Shown here in pieces: positions 1 to 6,132 of a stretch of 14,069 nt of DNA; positions within the stretch are counted from its first letter, which is position 1, and every line of letters begins with the position of its first letter. Source of the DNA: an uncultured Lachnospiraceae bacterium (lineage in GTDB: Bacteria > Bacillota > Clostridia > Lachnospirales > Lachnospiraceae). The translations under genes and the position numbers were made by a program. Under the pieces are notes generated by a model. It was given only the letters and a program-made list of their open reading frames with translations, searched no databases and had not been told where the DNA came from. The DNA is taken from NCBI GenBank assembly GCA_910586125.1, contig CAJUHP010000042.1:1-14069 (forward strand), read 5' to 3'.

Positions 1-13
1 CGGGGAGTGAAAA

Positions 14-57
14 AGTTTCCCTTGTTTCAGCCCATAAGGGCAAAAACAAGGGAAATT
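14..57 (-). terminator. Long hairpin, likely minus-strand terminator
   Basis: The 12-base arms TTTCCCTTGTTT (16-27) and AAACAAGGGAAA (44-55) are perfectly complementary. A second small stem, GCCC (30-33) with GGGC (38-41), sits inside the loop. Read on the minus strand, the stem is followed by C and five T, as expected of a rho-independent terminator; the plus strand has no such T run. It would end transcripts from the minus-strand gene at 233-520, about 175 bases upstream of it. An alternative is the end of an inserted element, but no recombinase is visible. Confidence 0.6.
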
Positions 58-232
58 ACATAAGGTTTGAACATTTAACCTGTGGAATGCCTTGACGTAT
101 CAGGGGTTCAAGAGGATTTGACAGATAAATAGGAATTTACAGATGGATTTTGGTGGAAGAAATAGGATTGGAATAGAATTTGGAGTAAATTTGATTTTAA
201 ATAACAGAATTATTTCTATATTTATAAAATAA

Positions 233-520
233 TTAAAGAGGATCGTTCTTTAATAAAATATGGGTTAGCTTTGTGCCCGCAGCCAGGCCATCTAAATAAG
301 CCTGAATGCAAGCTTCGCAAAGCACCGCGTTAATAGCGCTGTCTAAATCCGATACAAGTACTTGTTCGGATTTGGGAACTGCATTTTTGATCTGTTCCAC
401 TAAGGAGGAGCAAGTCTTTTCTGCTTTTCTTGCTTCTTTTCCTCTCAAAAAATTGATATCCATAATACTTGTAGTACCATTTATCAGTTTTAACAAAAAA
501 TCGCTTTCCATCTCATCCAT
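233..520 (-). CDS. Hypothetical small protein, 95 aa
   Basis: I do not recognise this protein with certainty. It is 95 residues, acidic at the N-terminus (MDEMESDF), mostly helical in character, with no signal peptide or membrane segment. Two cysteines lie close together (AVLCEAC, residues 67-71) and the C-terminal part reads YLDGLAAGTKL. The layout (Leu-rich start, an xGT/FLRG stretch, a middle charged helix, then a Y-x-x-G-x-x-x-G helix) recalls small clostridial proteins of the DUF6809 type, but that is only an impression. The ATG at 518-520 has only a weak GA-rich ribosome site. A second in-frame ATG at 509-511 is possible. The gene is more AT-rich than the genes to the right and may belong to a transferred segment. 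Confidence 0.55.
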   Translation of the reverse strand: MDEMESDFLLKLINGTTSIMDINFLRGKEARKAEKTCSSLVEQIKNAVPKSEQVLVSDLDSAINAVLCEACIQAYLDGLAAGTKLTHILLKNDPL

Positions 521-559
521 TTTATTTTATCTCTTTTGTCTGTACTCATTGACTGCATG

Positions 560-571
560 ATACTATAGTAT
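560..571. promoter_or_regulatory. 12-bp palindrome over a possible -10 box
   Basis: ATACTATAGTAT is a perfect palindrome about 40 bases upstream of the 95-residue minus-strand gene. On the minus strand it contains TATAGT (562-567), a fair -10 element, but no good -35 is found at the right distance. It could be an operator over a weak promoter or a chance AT-rich palindrome. Confidence 0.3.
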
Positions 572-604
572 TTAAACGAAGATATATGATGAAAGTATTG
601 TTTT

Positions 605-790
605 TCATTGCACAGTAAACGGATCGTCTGTTTCCGGGTACTGTTCCAAAAAGGCTAAACCATATCGGACCAAGTCCTTCAGCATTTCTTCTTCCGGAAC
701 ATTCGGATATCGGTTTTCCTTCAGTGATTCTATTTTTTCTTGCAGTTCAGGCGGAGCCGAAAAGAATATGTTATCGCTGTGTTTTTCCAT
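605..790 (-). CDS. Small ribbon-helix-helix-like protein, 61 aa
   Basis: This is a 61-residue protein with the size and layout of a ribbon-helix-helix DNA-binding protein: a short hydrophobic strand (NIFFSAP, residues 7-13), helix A (ELQEKIESLKENR), a turn (YPNVPEE), and helix B (EMLKDLVRYGLAFLEQY). Such proteins bind DNA as dimers, usually as autorepressors or antitoxins. Helix B closely resembles that of the divergent gene at 943-1131 (LVRYGLAFLEQ versus LIRFGLEYLERQ), so the two are probably paralogues. The start has a strong AGGAGAGG site 5 bases upstream. A perfect consensus promoter and a palindrome lie just ahead. No toxin partner is recognised. The fold is inferred from pattern, and the strand is less typical than in the divergent protein. 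Confidence 0.7.
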   Translation of the reverse strand: MEKHSDNIFFSAPPELQEKIESLKENRYPNVPEEEMLKDLVRYGLAFLEQYPETDDPFTVQ

Positions 791-806
791 TTTTCCTCTC
801 CTGTAA

Positions 807-821
807 AGAATCAGTGATTCT
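807..821. promoter_or_regulatory. 15-bp palindromic operator candidate
   Basis: AGAATCAGTGATTCT is a perfect 7+1+7 palindrome. It starts at the predicted transcription start of the minus-strand ribbon-helix-helix gene (605-790) and covers roughly +1 to +14. That is a classic place for a repressor. An 11-base piece of it, TCAGTGATTCT, recurs at 721-731 inside the same gene. Confidence 0.5.
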
Positions 822-826
822 CTATA

Positions 827-855
827 ATTATAAGAAATTCCGGATATCTTGTCAA
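827..855 (-). promoter_or_regulatory. Perfect sigma-A promoter for the 605-790 gene
   Basis: On the minus strand TTGACA (complement of 850-855), a 17-base spacer and TATAAT (complement of 827-832) match the housekeeping consensus at all twelve positions. The predicted start is near 820, giving a leader of about 30 bases. Confidence 0.8.
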
Positions 856-895
856 GTATATGTTTGTTGTAAAAACGGGTATCGCTTTTACGTCC

Positions 896-924
896 TTTAC
901 ATCTCGATTTCTCTTATGTATAAT
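896..924 (+). promoter_or_regulatory. Sigma-A promoter for the 943-1131 gene
   Basis: TTTACA (896-901), a 17-base spacer and TATAAT (919-924) match 11 of 12 consensus positions. The predicted start near 931 falls on the first base of GGAGGTGAT, so the leader would be about 12 bases and consist almost only of the ribosome binding site. Confidence 0.7.
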
Positions 925-942
925 GAACGCGGAGGTGATATT

Positions 943-1131
943 ATGGCTACAAACAAACCGCGTTACTCGATTACCGTTGACCAGGATTTGCTTCAGCAAA
1001 TTGAGGATTTTCGTTTTGGCCGCCGTTATCAGACACGTGCGGAGGCAACGGTCGCGCTGATTCGTTTTGGGCTTGAATACTTGGAAAGGCAGGAGCTTCC
1101 AAAGGATTCCGGTTTTGACAAAGAAGATTAG
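943..1131 (+). CDS. Ribbon-helix-helix (CopG-like) protein, 62 aa
   Basis: The protein has a clear ribbon-helix-helix core: strand RYSITVD (residues 7-13), helix A LLQQIEDFRFGRRY, turn QTRAEA, and helix B TVALIRFGLEYLERQ, then an acidic tail ending KED. Members of this fold act as DNA-binding dimers in autoregulation, plasmid copy control or toxin-antitoxin operons. The start is ATG at 943 because a near-perfect GGAGGTGAT lies 3 bases upstream; the frame is open further upstream, but that would run through the promoter. It is divergent from the similar 61-residue protein at 605-790, with 152 bases between the start codons. The DNA-binding class is well supported by pattern; the target is unknown. 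Confidence 0.85.
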   Translation: MATNKPRYSITVDQDLLQQIEDFRFGRRYQTRAEATVALIRFGLEYLERQELPKDSGFDKED

Positions 1132-1133
1132 TA

Positions 1134-1316
1134 TGGCCTTATTTGAATTGGCAGGATCAATTGCCTGTGGAAAAATGCAGGACTTGGATTCATGTGCTGG
1201 CACAGTTGCGTTCAGACCATGCGGAGGAACTGGTGAAATGTAAATGTGTCGGCACACGGGAGCTGGCGGATGCGCTGGATTTTATCCATATGCTTGACGG
1301 CTGCCGTTTTCTGTGA
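1134..1316 (+). CDS. Possible small or 5'-damaged gene, about 50-60 aa
   Basis: A frame directly after the ribbon-helix-helix gene encodes a protein-like sequence running from WPYLNWQDQL to MLDGCRFL, with a helical middle (HVLAQLRSDHAEELV) and four cysteines, then TGA at 1314-1316. There is no ATG near its beginning. The ATG at 1133 is one base out of frame and opens only 36 codons. TTG at 1161, with AGGA a few bases before it, could start a 51-residue protein. Either a non-ATG start is used, coupled to the upstream gene, or a one-base change near 1133 broke the original start. I do not recognise a family. Confidence 0.35.
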   Translation, partial: WPYLNWQDQLPVEKCRTWIHVLAQLRSDHAEELVKCKCVGTRELADALDFIHMLDGCRFL

Positions 1317-1766
1317 TATCATCAGAGAAAGAAAAAAGCGGGAGGATTTTATGAAGAGCATTGTAAGTAGGGGAATTTCTGCGAATTGAATATCCGCAGT
1401 GCGGACTGTATCTGAAACAGAACTGCCAGAATCGATCTGTTTTGGTATTTTTTATGTGATGCTGTCTGCCCCGGCATAGACAAACGTTTGTGCCGATACC
1501 TTACGAAATGTCTCATATCTGAAATAACCGCTGAATTTGTATTGTCTTTTGCAGAGGAACCAGCGCGCAATTGTGCGGGTTTGGACGGTATTATCATGAT
1601 ATCTTTATGGACATGGCTGTCAGGTCATGTTTTTTTGTTTGTCGGAAAGGTTCGGCGGGCAGGATAACATAGGATGCAGAGATTCCCTTTCCAAATGGTA
1701 TCAAATCATTGTATGTTGAGAATGTAGGATCCGAAAGGAAGAGAGAAGAAAAAAGCAGGAGACAAT
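1317..1766. other. About 450 bases without a convincing gene
   Basis: This stretch holds fragments only. A strong GGGAGG site precedes ATG at 1351, but that frame closes after 12 codons (MKSIVSRGISAN). A frame open from 1416 to 1667 (83 codons, stop TAA) has no ATG at its start and reads like worn coding sequence (for example FAEEPARNCAGLDGIIM), without a family I can name. No transposase, tRNA, or clear terminator or promoter is seen. The last bases carry the ribosome site of the next gene. It is most simply read as a decayed gene region. Confidence 0.4.
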
Positions 1767-3671
1767 ATGAATCAGGAAGAAAAGATATTAGAGTTTGATA
1801 AAATCAAGTTAAGATGGCAGGAATACGCTGTCACGGAGAGAGCCAGAGAGAAGATTTCAGAGACAAAACCGGTTCTATCGCGAAGAGAACTGGATGTCCT
1901 GCTGCGGGAGACTGAGCAGAGCCGGCAGCTTCTGGAGAAATGCGGTACGCCGCCGCTGGCGGCTTTGAGCGGCATGGAAGAAAATCTAGGTATCGCCTCC
2001 AAGGGAGATTGTCTGAGCGCATTTCAGTTGGAACAGGTGAAAGACGCGCTGGTTGCTGTCAGGAGAATGTCCGATTATCTGGAAAGGGGAAAGGCTTACA
2101 GCATTTCTCTGGCCTATTATGCGGAAAATCTGGATGTGCTGGAGGCTCTCAGGGAGGAGATCGAGCAGGCGGTCTGCGGCGGAGAAATTGTGGATCGGGC
2201 TTCCGCCAGACTTTTGGATATCCGGCGCGAGGCGATGCGGTGCGGGGAGAAAATGCGCGAGAAGGCGGAGCAGACGATGCGCAGCCAGAAAGAATATATG
2301 TCTGACCATTTCAGCACCTTTCGTGAGGGCCATATCTGTGTTCCGGTGAAAAAAGAATTTAAGTATAAGGTTTCCGGCCGTGTGATTGGGCAGTCCTCCA
2401 CCGGCAGCACCTTGTTTATGGAGCCGGCGGCCTGCGCCAGCTATTATGAAGAGCACCAGCAGCTTCAGATTGAGGAGGAGGACGAAATCAGGCGGATTTT
2501 GTACACGCTTACGGCATTGACGGATTCGTATGCCGAACAGCTTCTGCTGAATATCCGCACGATGGAAAAGCTGGATTTTGCTTTCTCAAAGGGAAAACTC
2601 AGCTTGGCGCAGGGCGCGGTGGCGCCAGTCATTCTTTCCGAGAGAGAAATCCATCTGAGGGATGCCAGACATCCGCTGCTGGATTCTGCGTCCTGCGTGC
2701 CGCTGCAGTTTGATCTGGCGGGCGGTGTCCGGGGGATTGTGATCACAGGGCCGAATACCGGCGGCAAAACCGTGGCTCTTAAGACGGTGGCTCTCTGCTG
2801 TATGATGGCCCAGTGCGGGCTGCATGTCCCCTGCAAGGAGGCCAGACTCTGCATGAATAGCAGTTATCTGTGCGATATCGGGGACGGTCAGAATCTCTCG
2901 GAAAATCTATCGACGTTCTCCGCACATATCAAAAACGTGCTGGACATATTGAGGCGTGTCAGCGCAGAGAGTCTGGTGATTTTGGATGAGCTGGGTTCCG
3001 GGACCGATCCGCAGGAGGGCATGGGCCTTGCCATCGCGGTATTGGAGGAGCTGAAAAAGAGCGGCTGTCTGTTTCTGGCGACGACGCATTACCCGGAAAT
3101 CAAGGCTTATGCCGGGAGGGAAGCAGGGATTTTAAACGCTAGGATGGCTTTTGACGCAGAAAATCTCAAGCCGTTGTACCAGATGGTTCTGGGGGAGGCG
3201 GGAGAAAGCTGCGCCCTGTATATTGCCAAGCGTCTGGGAATGCCCGAACGTATGCTGCGCCGGGCCAAGGAAGCGGCATACGGGGCAGGGCAGAGCGATG
3301 GGAAGGAGGCCGAAGACGGGCGGGAAACGGCGTTTTCAAAGCTTCCCTGCGCACATCTGGAAAAAGAGAAGGCGGTCAAGAAGAAAAAGGAGATTCCTTT
3401 TGCGCGCGGCGACAGCGTGATGGTGTACCCGGACAAAAAAATAGGCATTGTCTGCGGGAAAGCAAATGACAGGGGCGCGCTGCAGGTGCAGCTTCCCGGC
3501 AAAAAAATTTGGATCAGCCATAAAAGAGTAAAACTTATTGTGGCAGCGAGCGAACTGTATCCGGAGGACTACGATTTTTCCATTGTATTTGATACGGCGG
3601 CAAACCGGAAGCTGCGCCATGATATGGAGCGGAAATATGTGGAAGGAGCGGTGATACAGGAAGAAGAATGA
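1767..3671 (+). CDS. MutS2-like ATPase lacking the Smr domain
   Basis: This 634-residue protein has the MutS2 core and clamp region, a RHPLL motif just before the ATPase, Walker A GPNTGGKT (residues 328-335), the STFSAH signature segment, Walker B LVILDELGSGTD (Asp407-Glu408) and the ATTHYPE histidine loop. MutS2 proteins act on branched DNA or stalled ribosomes and usually have about 780 residues with a C-terminal Smr nuclease domain. Here the protein stops after a KOW-like segment (FARGDSVMVYPDKKIGIV) and a short tail (YPEDYDFSIVFDTAANRK), and Smr is absent. It is therefore probably a paralogue rather than the standard MutS2. The start follows GCAGGAGA at good spacing. It appears to be transcribed alone; no confident promoter is seen. 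Confidence 0.9.
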   Translation: MNQEEKILEFDKIKLRWQEYAVTERAREKISETKPVLSRRELDVLLRETEQSRQLLEKCGTPPLAALSGMEENLGIASKGDCLSAFQLEQVKDALVAVRRMSDYLERGKAYSISLAYYAENLDVLEALREEIEQAVCGGEIVDRASARLLDIRREAMRCGEKMREKAEQTMRSQKEYMSDHFSTFREGHICVPVKKEFKYKVSGRVIGQSSTGSTLFMEPAACASYYEEHQQLQIEEEDEIRRILYTLTALTDSYAEQLLLNIRTMEKLDFAFSKGKLSLAQGAVAPVILSEREIHLRDARHPLLDSASCVPLQFDLAGGVRGIVITGPNTGGKTVALKTVALCCMMAQCGLHVPCKEARLCMNSSYLCDIGDGQNLSENLSTFSAHIKNVLDILRRVSAESLVILDELGSGTDPQEGMGLAIAVLEELKKSGCLFLATTHYPEIKAYAGREAGILNARMAFDAENLKPLYQMVLGEAGESCALYIAKRLGMPERMLRRAKEAAYGAGQSDGKEAEDGRETAFSKLPCAHLEKEKAVKKKKEIPFARGDSVMVYPDKKIGIVCGKANDRGALQVQLPGKKIWISHKRVKLIVAASELYPEDYDFSIVFDTAANRKLRHDMERKYVEGAVIQEEE

Positions 3672-3747
3672 GTTCTGGTCCGGGAAAGAAATTTCCATGC
3701 AGGTCATGGCGGCTCCAACTCTGCGGTTTTTCTGCTTCAGGTTATTC

Positions 3748-3776
3748 TTGTGCTTTCGCGGCCATGTTGATATAAT
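3748..3776 (+). promoter_or_regulatory. Extended -10 promoter before the YjjG-type gene
   Basis: TATAAT at 3771-3776 is preceded by TG at 3768-3769, giving the extended form TGnTATAAT. The -35 (TTGTGC, 3748-3753, 17-base spacer) is weak, as is common for extended -10 promoters. It would drive the nucleotidase, cardiolipin synthase and lipoprotein genes. Confidence 0.65.
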
Positions 3777-3849
3777 AGTTCTGTGCGGCGGCGAACGTGT
3801 TTGGAAGACGGCGAAAATACAGCGGGACCGCATCGGGGAGGAAAACAAT

Positions 3850-4548
3850 ATGTCTGAAAAATTGCGTTACACGACACTGCTTTTGGATGCGGATGAAACG
3901 CTTCTGGATTTTAACAGAACACAAGACCAGGCGCTGAAAGAGACCTTCGGGCGCTTCGGGCTACCTTTTCACGACGAGATAGAGAAGCGCTACAAAGAGC
4001 TGAACCAGGAGCTTTGGGCTGCCTTTGAGAGGGGGGCGATCACCAAACCGGAGCTTCGCGCGCAGCGGTTTCGCAGGCTCTTTGACTGGATGGGCGTGGA
4101 GGACGAGCTGGCAGGGTTTGAGGAGGAATACCAGCTCGCGCTGGGGCGCGGAGCGTTTTTGCTTCCGAATGCGCTGCAGGTGTGTCAAAATCTCAGCCGG
4201 GACTGCCGTCTGTATATCGTGACCAACGGCGTGGAGGCGACGCAGCACAGCCGTCTTGAGGCGAGCGGATTAAGGCCGTATCTGACGGACGTGTTTGTAT
4301 CGGAAAAAGCCGGGTTTCAGAAGCCGCAGAAAGAATATTTTGACTATGTTTTTTCGCGGATACCGGCCTTTGACAAGAGCCGTACCTTGATGGTGGGAGA
4401 TTCGCTGCATTCGGACATGCTGGGTGCAGACAGGGCCGGGTTGGATACGTGCTGGTTTAACCCGGCGGGAAAGACAAGAGAATCCGGAATTCGGATCTGT
4501 TATGAGATCTCTTCTCTGGAGGAATTATACGCAGTAATAAGGGAGTAA
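3850..4548 (+). CDS. yjjG: YjjG-type HAD pyrimidine nucleotidase
   Basis: At 232 residues this fits subfamily HAD-IA YjjG, which removes phosphate from nucleoside monophosphates, including non-canonical pyrimidines, in the cytoplasm. Motif I is LLDADETLLDF with Asp13 and Asp15; the Ala between them and the following Glu are typical of YjjG. Motif II is YIVTNG (Thr125), motif III the lysine of GFQKP (Lys158), and motif IV MVGDSLHSD (Asp184, Asp189). An alpha-helical cap lies between motifs I and II. The frame is open upstream to 3697, but the start at 3850 is chosen because it has GGGGAGG 8 bases upstream and begins exactly at the domain. The stop overlaps the ribosome site of the cardiolipin synthase gene. 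The HAD assignment is firm; substrate is inferred from the family. Confidence 0.9.
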   Translation: MSEKLRYTTLLLDADETLLDFNRTQDQALKETFGRFGLPFHDEIEKRYKELNQELWAAFERGAITKPELRAQRFRRLFDWMGVEDELAGFEEEYQLALGRGAFLLPNALQVCQNLSRDCRLYIVTNGVEATQHSRLEASGLRPYLTDVFVSEKAGFQKPQKEYFDYVFSRIPAFDKSRTLMVGDSLHSDMLGADRAGLDTCWFNPAGKTRESGIRICYEISSLEELYAVIRE

Positions 4549-4552
4549 TAGA

Positions 4553-6097
4553 TTGAAAAAAGTACTGAAGAAAATTTTGGGTGTTCTGACCAGCCGGGCT
4601 GTGATCGTGGCCGTTTTGCTGATGATACAGCTCGGATGGATGGGGTTTGTGCTGGTTCGCTTGATGCGCTATTCCGTTTGGATTACGGCGCTTTTTACGT
4701 TTCTGAGTCTGGTTGCGGTCGCCTATGTGATCAACAGCAAGAGCAATCCTTCCGTAAAGCTGGCTTGGGTGGTGCCGATTTTAGCATTCCCGCTGTTCGG
4801 CGGCCTTCTGTATCTGGCCGTGGGCGGCAAGCGGCCGAAACGCCGGATGCGCCGCGCGCTGGAAAAGGCGCAGAGCGAGATACAGCCGTATATCGCTTCG
4901 GGAAAGGAACGAATCGAAAACGTGCGGAAAGAACAGCCTCATTTAGCCGGGCAGATGGAATACTTGGATAAACGCGGATATCCGCTCTACGCCCAAACAC
5001 AGGCGGAGTATTTTCCGCTGGGAGATCTGAACTATCCGGTGATTTTGGAGGAGCTGAAAAAGGCAGAGCACTACATATTCCTGGAGTATTTCATTATCCA
5101 GGAGGGAACGATGTGGAACGGCATTTTGGAGATACTCAAGGAGAAGGCCGCCGCCGGCGTGGACGTGCGTCTGATCTATGACGATGTGGGCAATCTGTTT
5201 AAGCTGCCGGCCGGCTATTACCGCACGATGGAGGAATGCGGAATTCAGTGCATCTGCTTTAATCCGTTTATCCCGTTTTGGTCCATGGTTATGAATAACC
5301 GGGACCACAGAAAGATTTTGGTGATCGACGGCCACACGGCTTTTACCGGCGGTATCAATCTGGCGGATGAGTATATCAATGTCGGCTCCAAATTCGGCCA
5401 TTGGAAGGATACGGGCGTAGTGCTGCGGGGAGAGGCCGTCTGGAGTCTGACGCTGATGTTTCTGAATATGTGGAATGCGTTTCGCCCCACAGATCAGGAT
5501 TTGAATCAATACCGGCCCCGCGTATGGCACCCGGCTCCCTTTGCGGATGACGGCTATGTTCTTCCCTATGCGGATACGCCGCTGGACGAGGAGATTGTGG
5601 CTGAGAACGTGTATATGAACCTGATTAACGGGGCGACAAAGTACGTGTATATTTTTACGCCGTATCTGATTACAGACCACGAGATGACCACCTGTCTGTG
5701 CCTGGCGGCGCAGAGGGGCGTGGATGTGCGGATTATGACGCCGGGCGTTCCCGATAAGAAGACCGTATATCAATTAACGCGCTCTCACTACCCGGAACTT
5801 CTGGATAACGGTATTCGGATTTATGAGTACACACCAGGGTTTGTTCACGCCAAATGCCTTGTCTGCGACGATCAGGTGGCGACCGTGGGAACGATCAATT
5901 TTGACTACCGCAGCTTGTATCTGCATTTTGAATGCGGAACAATCCATTACCGCAACCGCGTAGTCAGGCAGGTGAAGGAAGATTTTTTGGAAACGATGGA
6001 AAAATGCCGTCAGGTGACGGAATATCAGACCGAAGGTCTTCCGCTGCGCAAGGAGATCTACTATGCGGTTCTGCGTTTGTTCGCCCCTCTTATGTAG
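4553..6097 (+). CDS. cls: Cardiolipin synthase (PLD family)
   Basis: This 514-residue enzyme joins two phosphatidylglycerols to cardiolipin and glycerol at the cytoplasmic membrane. Three hydrophobic segments lie at about residues 14-36, 41-62 and 70-90, the last with the SVKLAWVVPILAFPLFG pattern of cardiolipin synthase N-termini. Two phospholipase D motifs follow: HRKILVID (His252, Lys254, Asp259) and HAKCLVCD (His432, Lys434, Asp439), each with the downstream GGIN or GTINFD signature. Both catalytic sites are intact. The start is TTG at 4553: GGGAG overlapping the preceding stop codon is correctly spaced, and MKKVLKK begins the basic end before the first helix. With 4 bases after the upstream stop, translation is likely coupled. 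Confidence 0.95.
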   Translation: MKKVLKKILGVLTSRAVIVAVLLMIQLGWMGFVLVRLMRYSVWITALFTFLSLVAVAYVINSKSNPSVKLAWVVPILAFPLFGGLLYLAVGGKRPKRRMRRALEKAQSEIQPYIASGKERIENVRKEQPHLAGQMEYLDKRGYPLYAQTQAEYFPLGDLNYPVILEELKKAEHYIFLEYFIIQEGTMWNGILEILKEKAAAGVDVRLIYDDVGNLFKLPAGYYRTMEECGIQCICFNPFIPFWSMVMNNRDHRKILVIDGHTAFTGGINLADEYINVGSKFGHWKDTGVVLRGEAVWSLTLMFLNMWNAFRPTDQDLNQYRPRVWHPAPFADDGYVLPYADTPLDEEIVAENVYMNLINGATKYVYIFTPYLITDHEMTTCLCLAAQRGVDVRIMTPGVPDKKTVYQLTRSHYPELLDNGIRIYEYTPGFVHAKCLVCDDQVATVGTINFDYRSLYLHFECGTIHYRNRVVRQVKEDFLETMEKCRQVTEYQTEGLPLRKEIYYAVLRLFAPLM

Positions 6098-6132
6098 AGG
6101 CGGTGCAATTTACAAAAAAGGAGACAGAAAAA

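Noticed and set aside
306..560. Plus-strand 84-codon frame over the 95-residue gene
   Set aside because: Antisense shadow rich in Ser, Leu and Ile; the minus-strand frame looks more like a soluble protein, though both are weak.
605..1316. Toxin-antitoxin system
   Set aside because: Ribbon-helix-helix proteins suggest it, but no adjacent frame resembles a known toxin, and the 1134-1316 frame has no clear start.
1349..1597. Minus-strand 82-codon frame in the gene-poor region
   Set aside because: No ribosome site or protein-like pattern that I can support; composition looks random.
4943..5773. Long minus-strand open frame (276 codons) antisense to cls
   Set aside because: It is a shadow of the cardiolipin synthase gene, His/Arg/Gln-rich, with no domain; the plus-strand frame has both catalytic motifs.
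5932..6132. Upstream extension of the lipoprotein frame into cls
   Set aside because: The extra residues are out-of-frame cls sequence and would bury the signal peptide.
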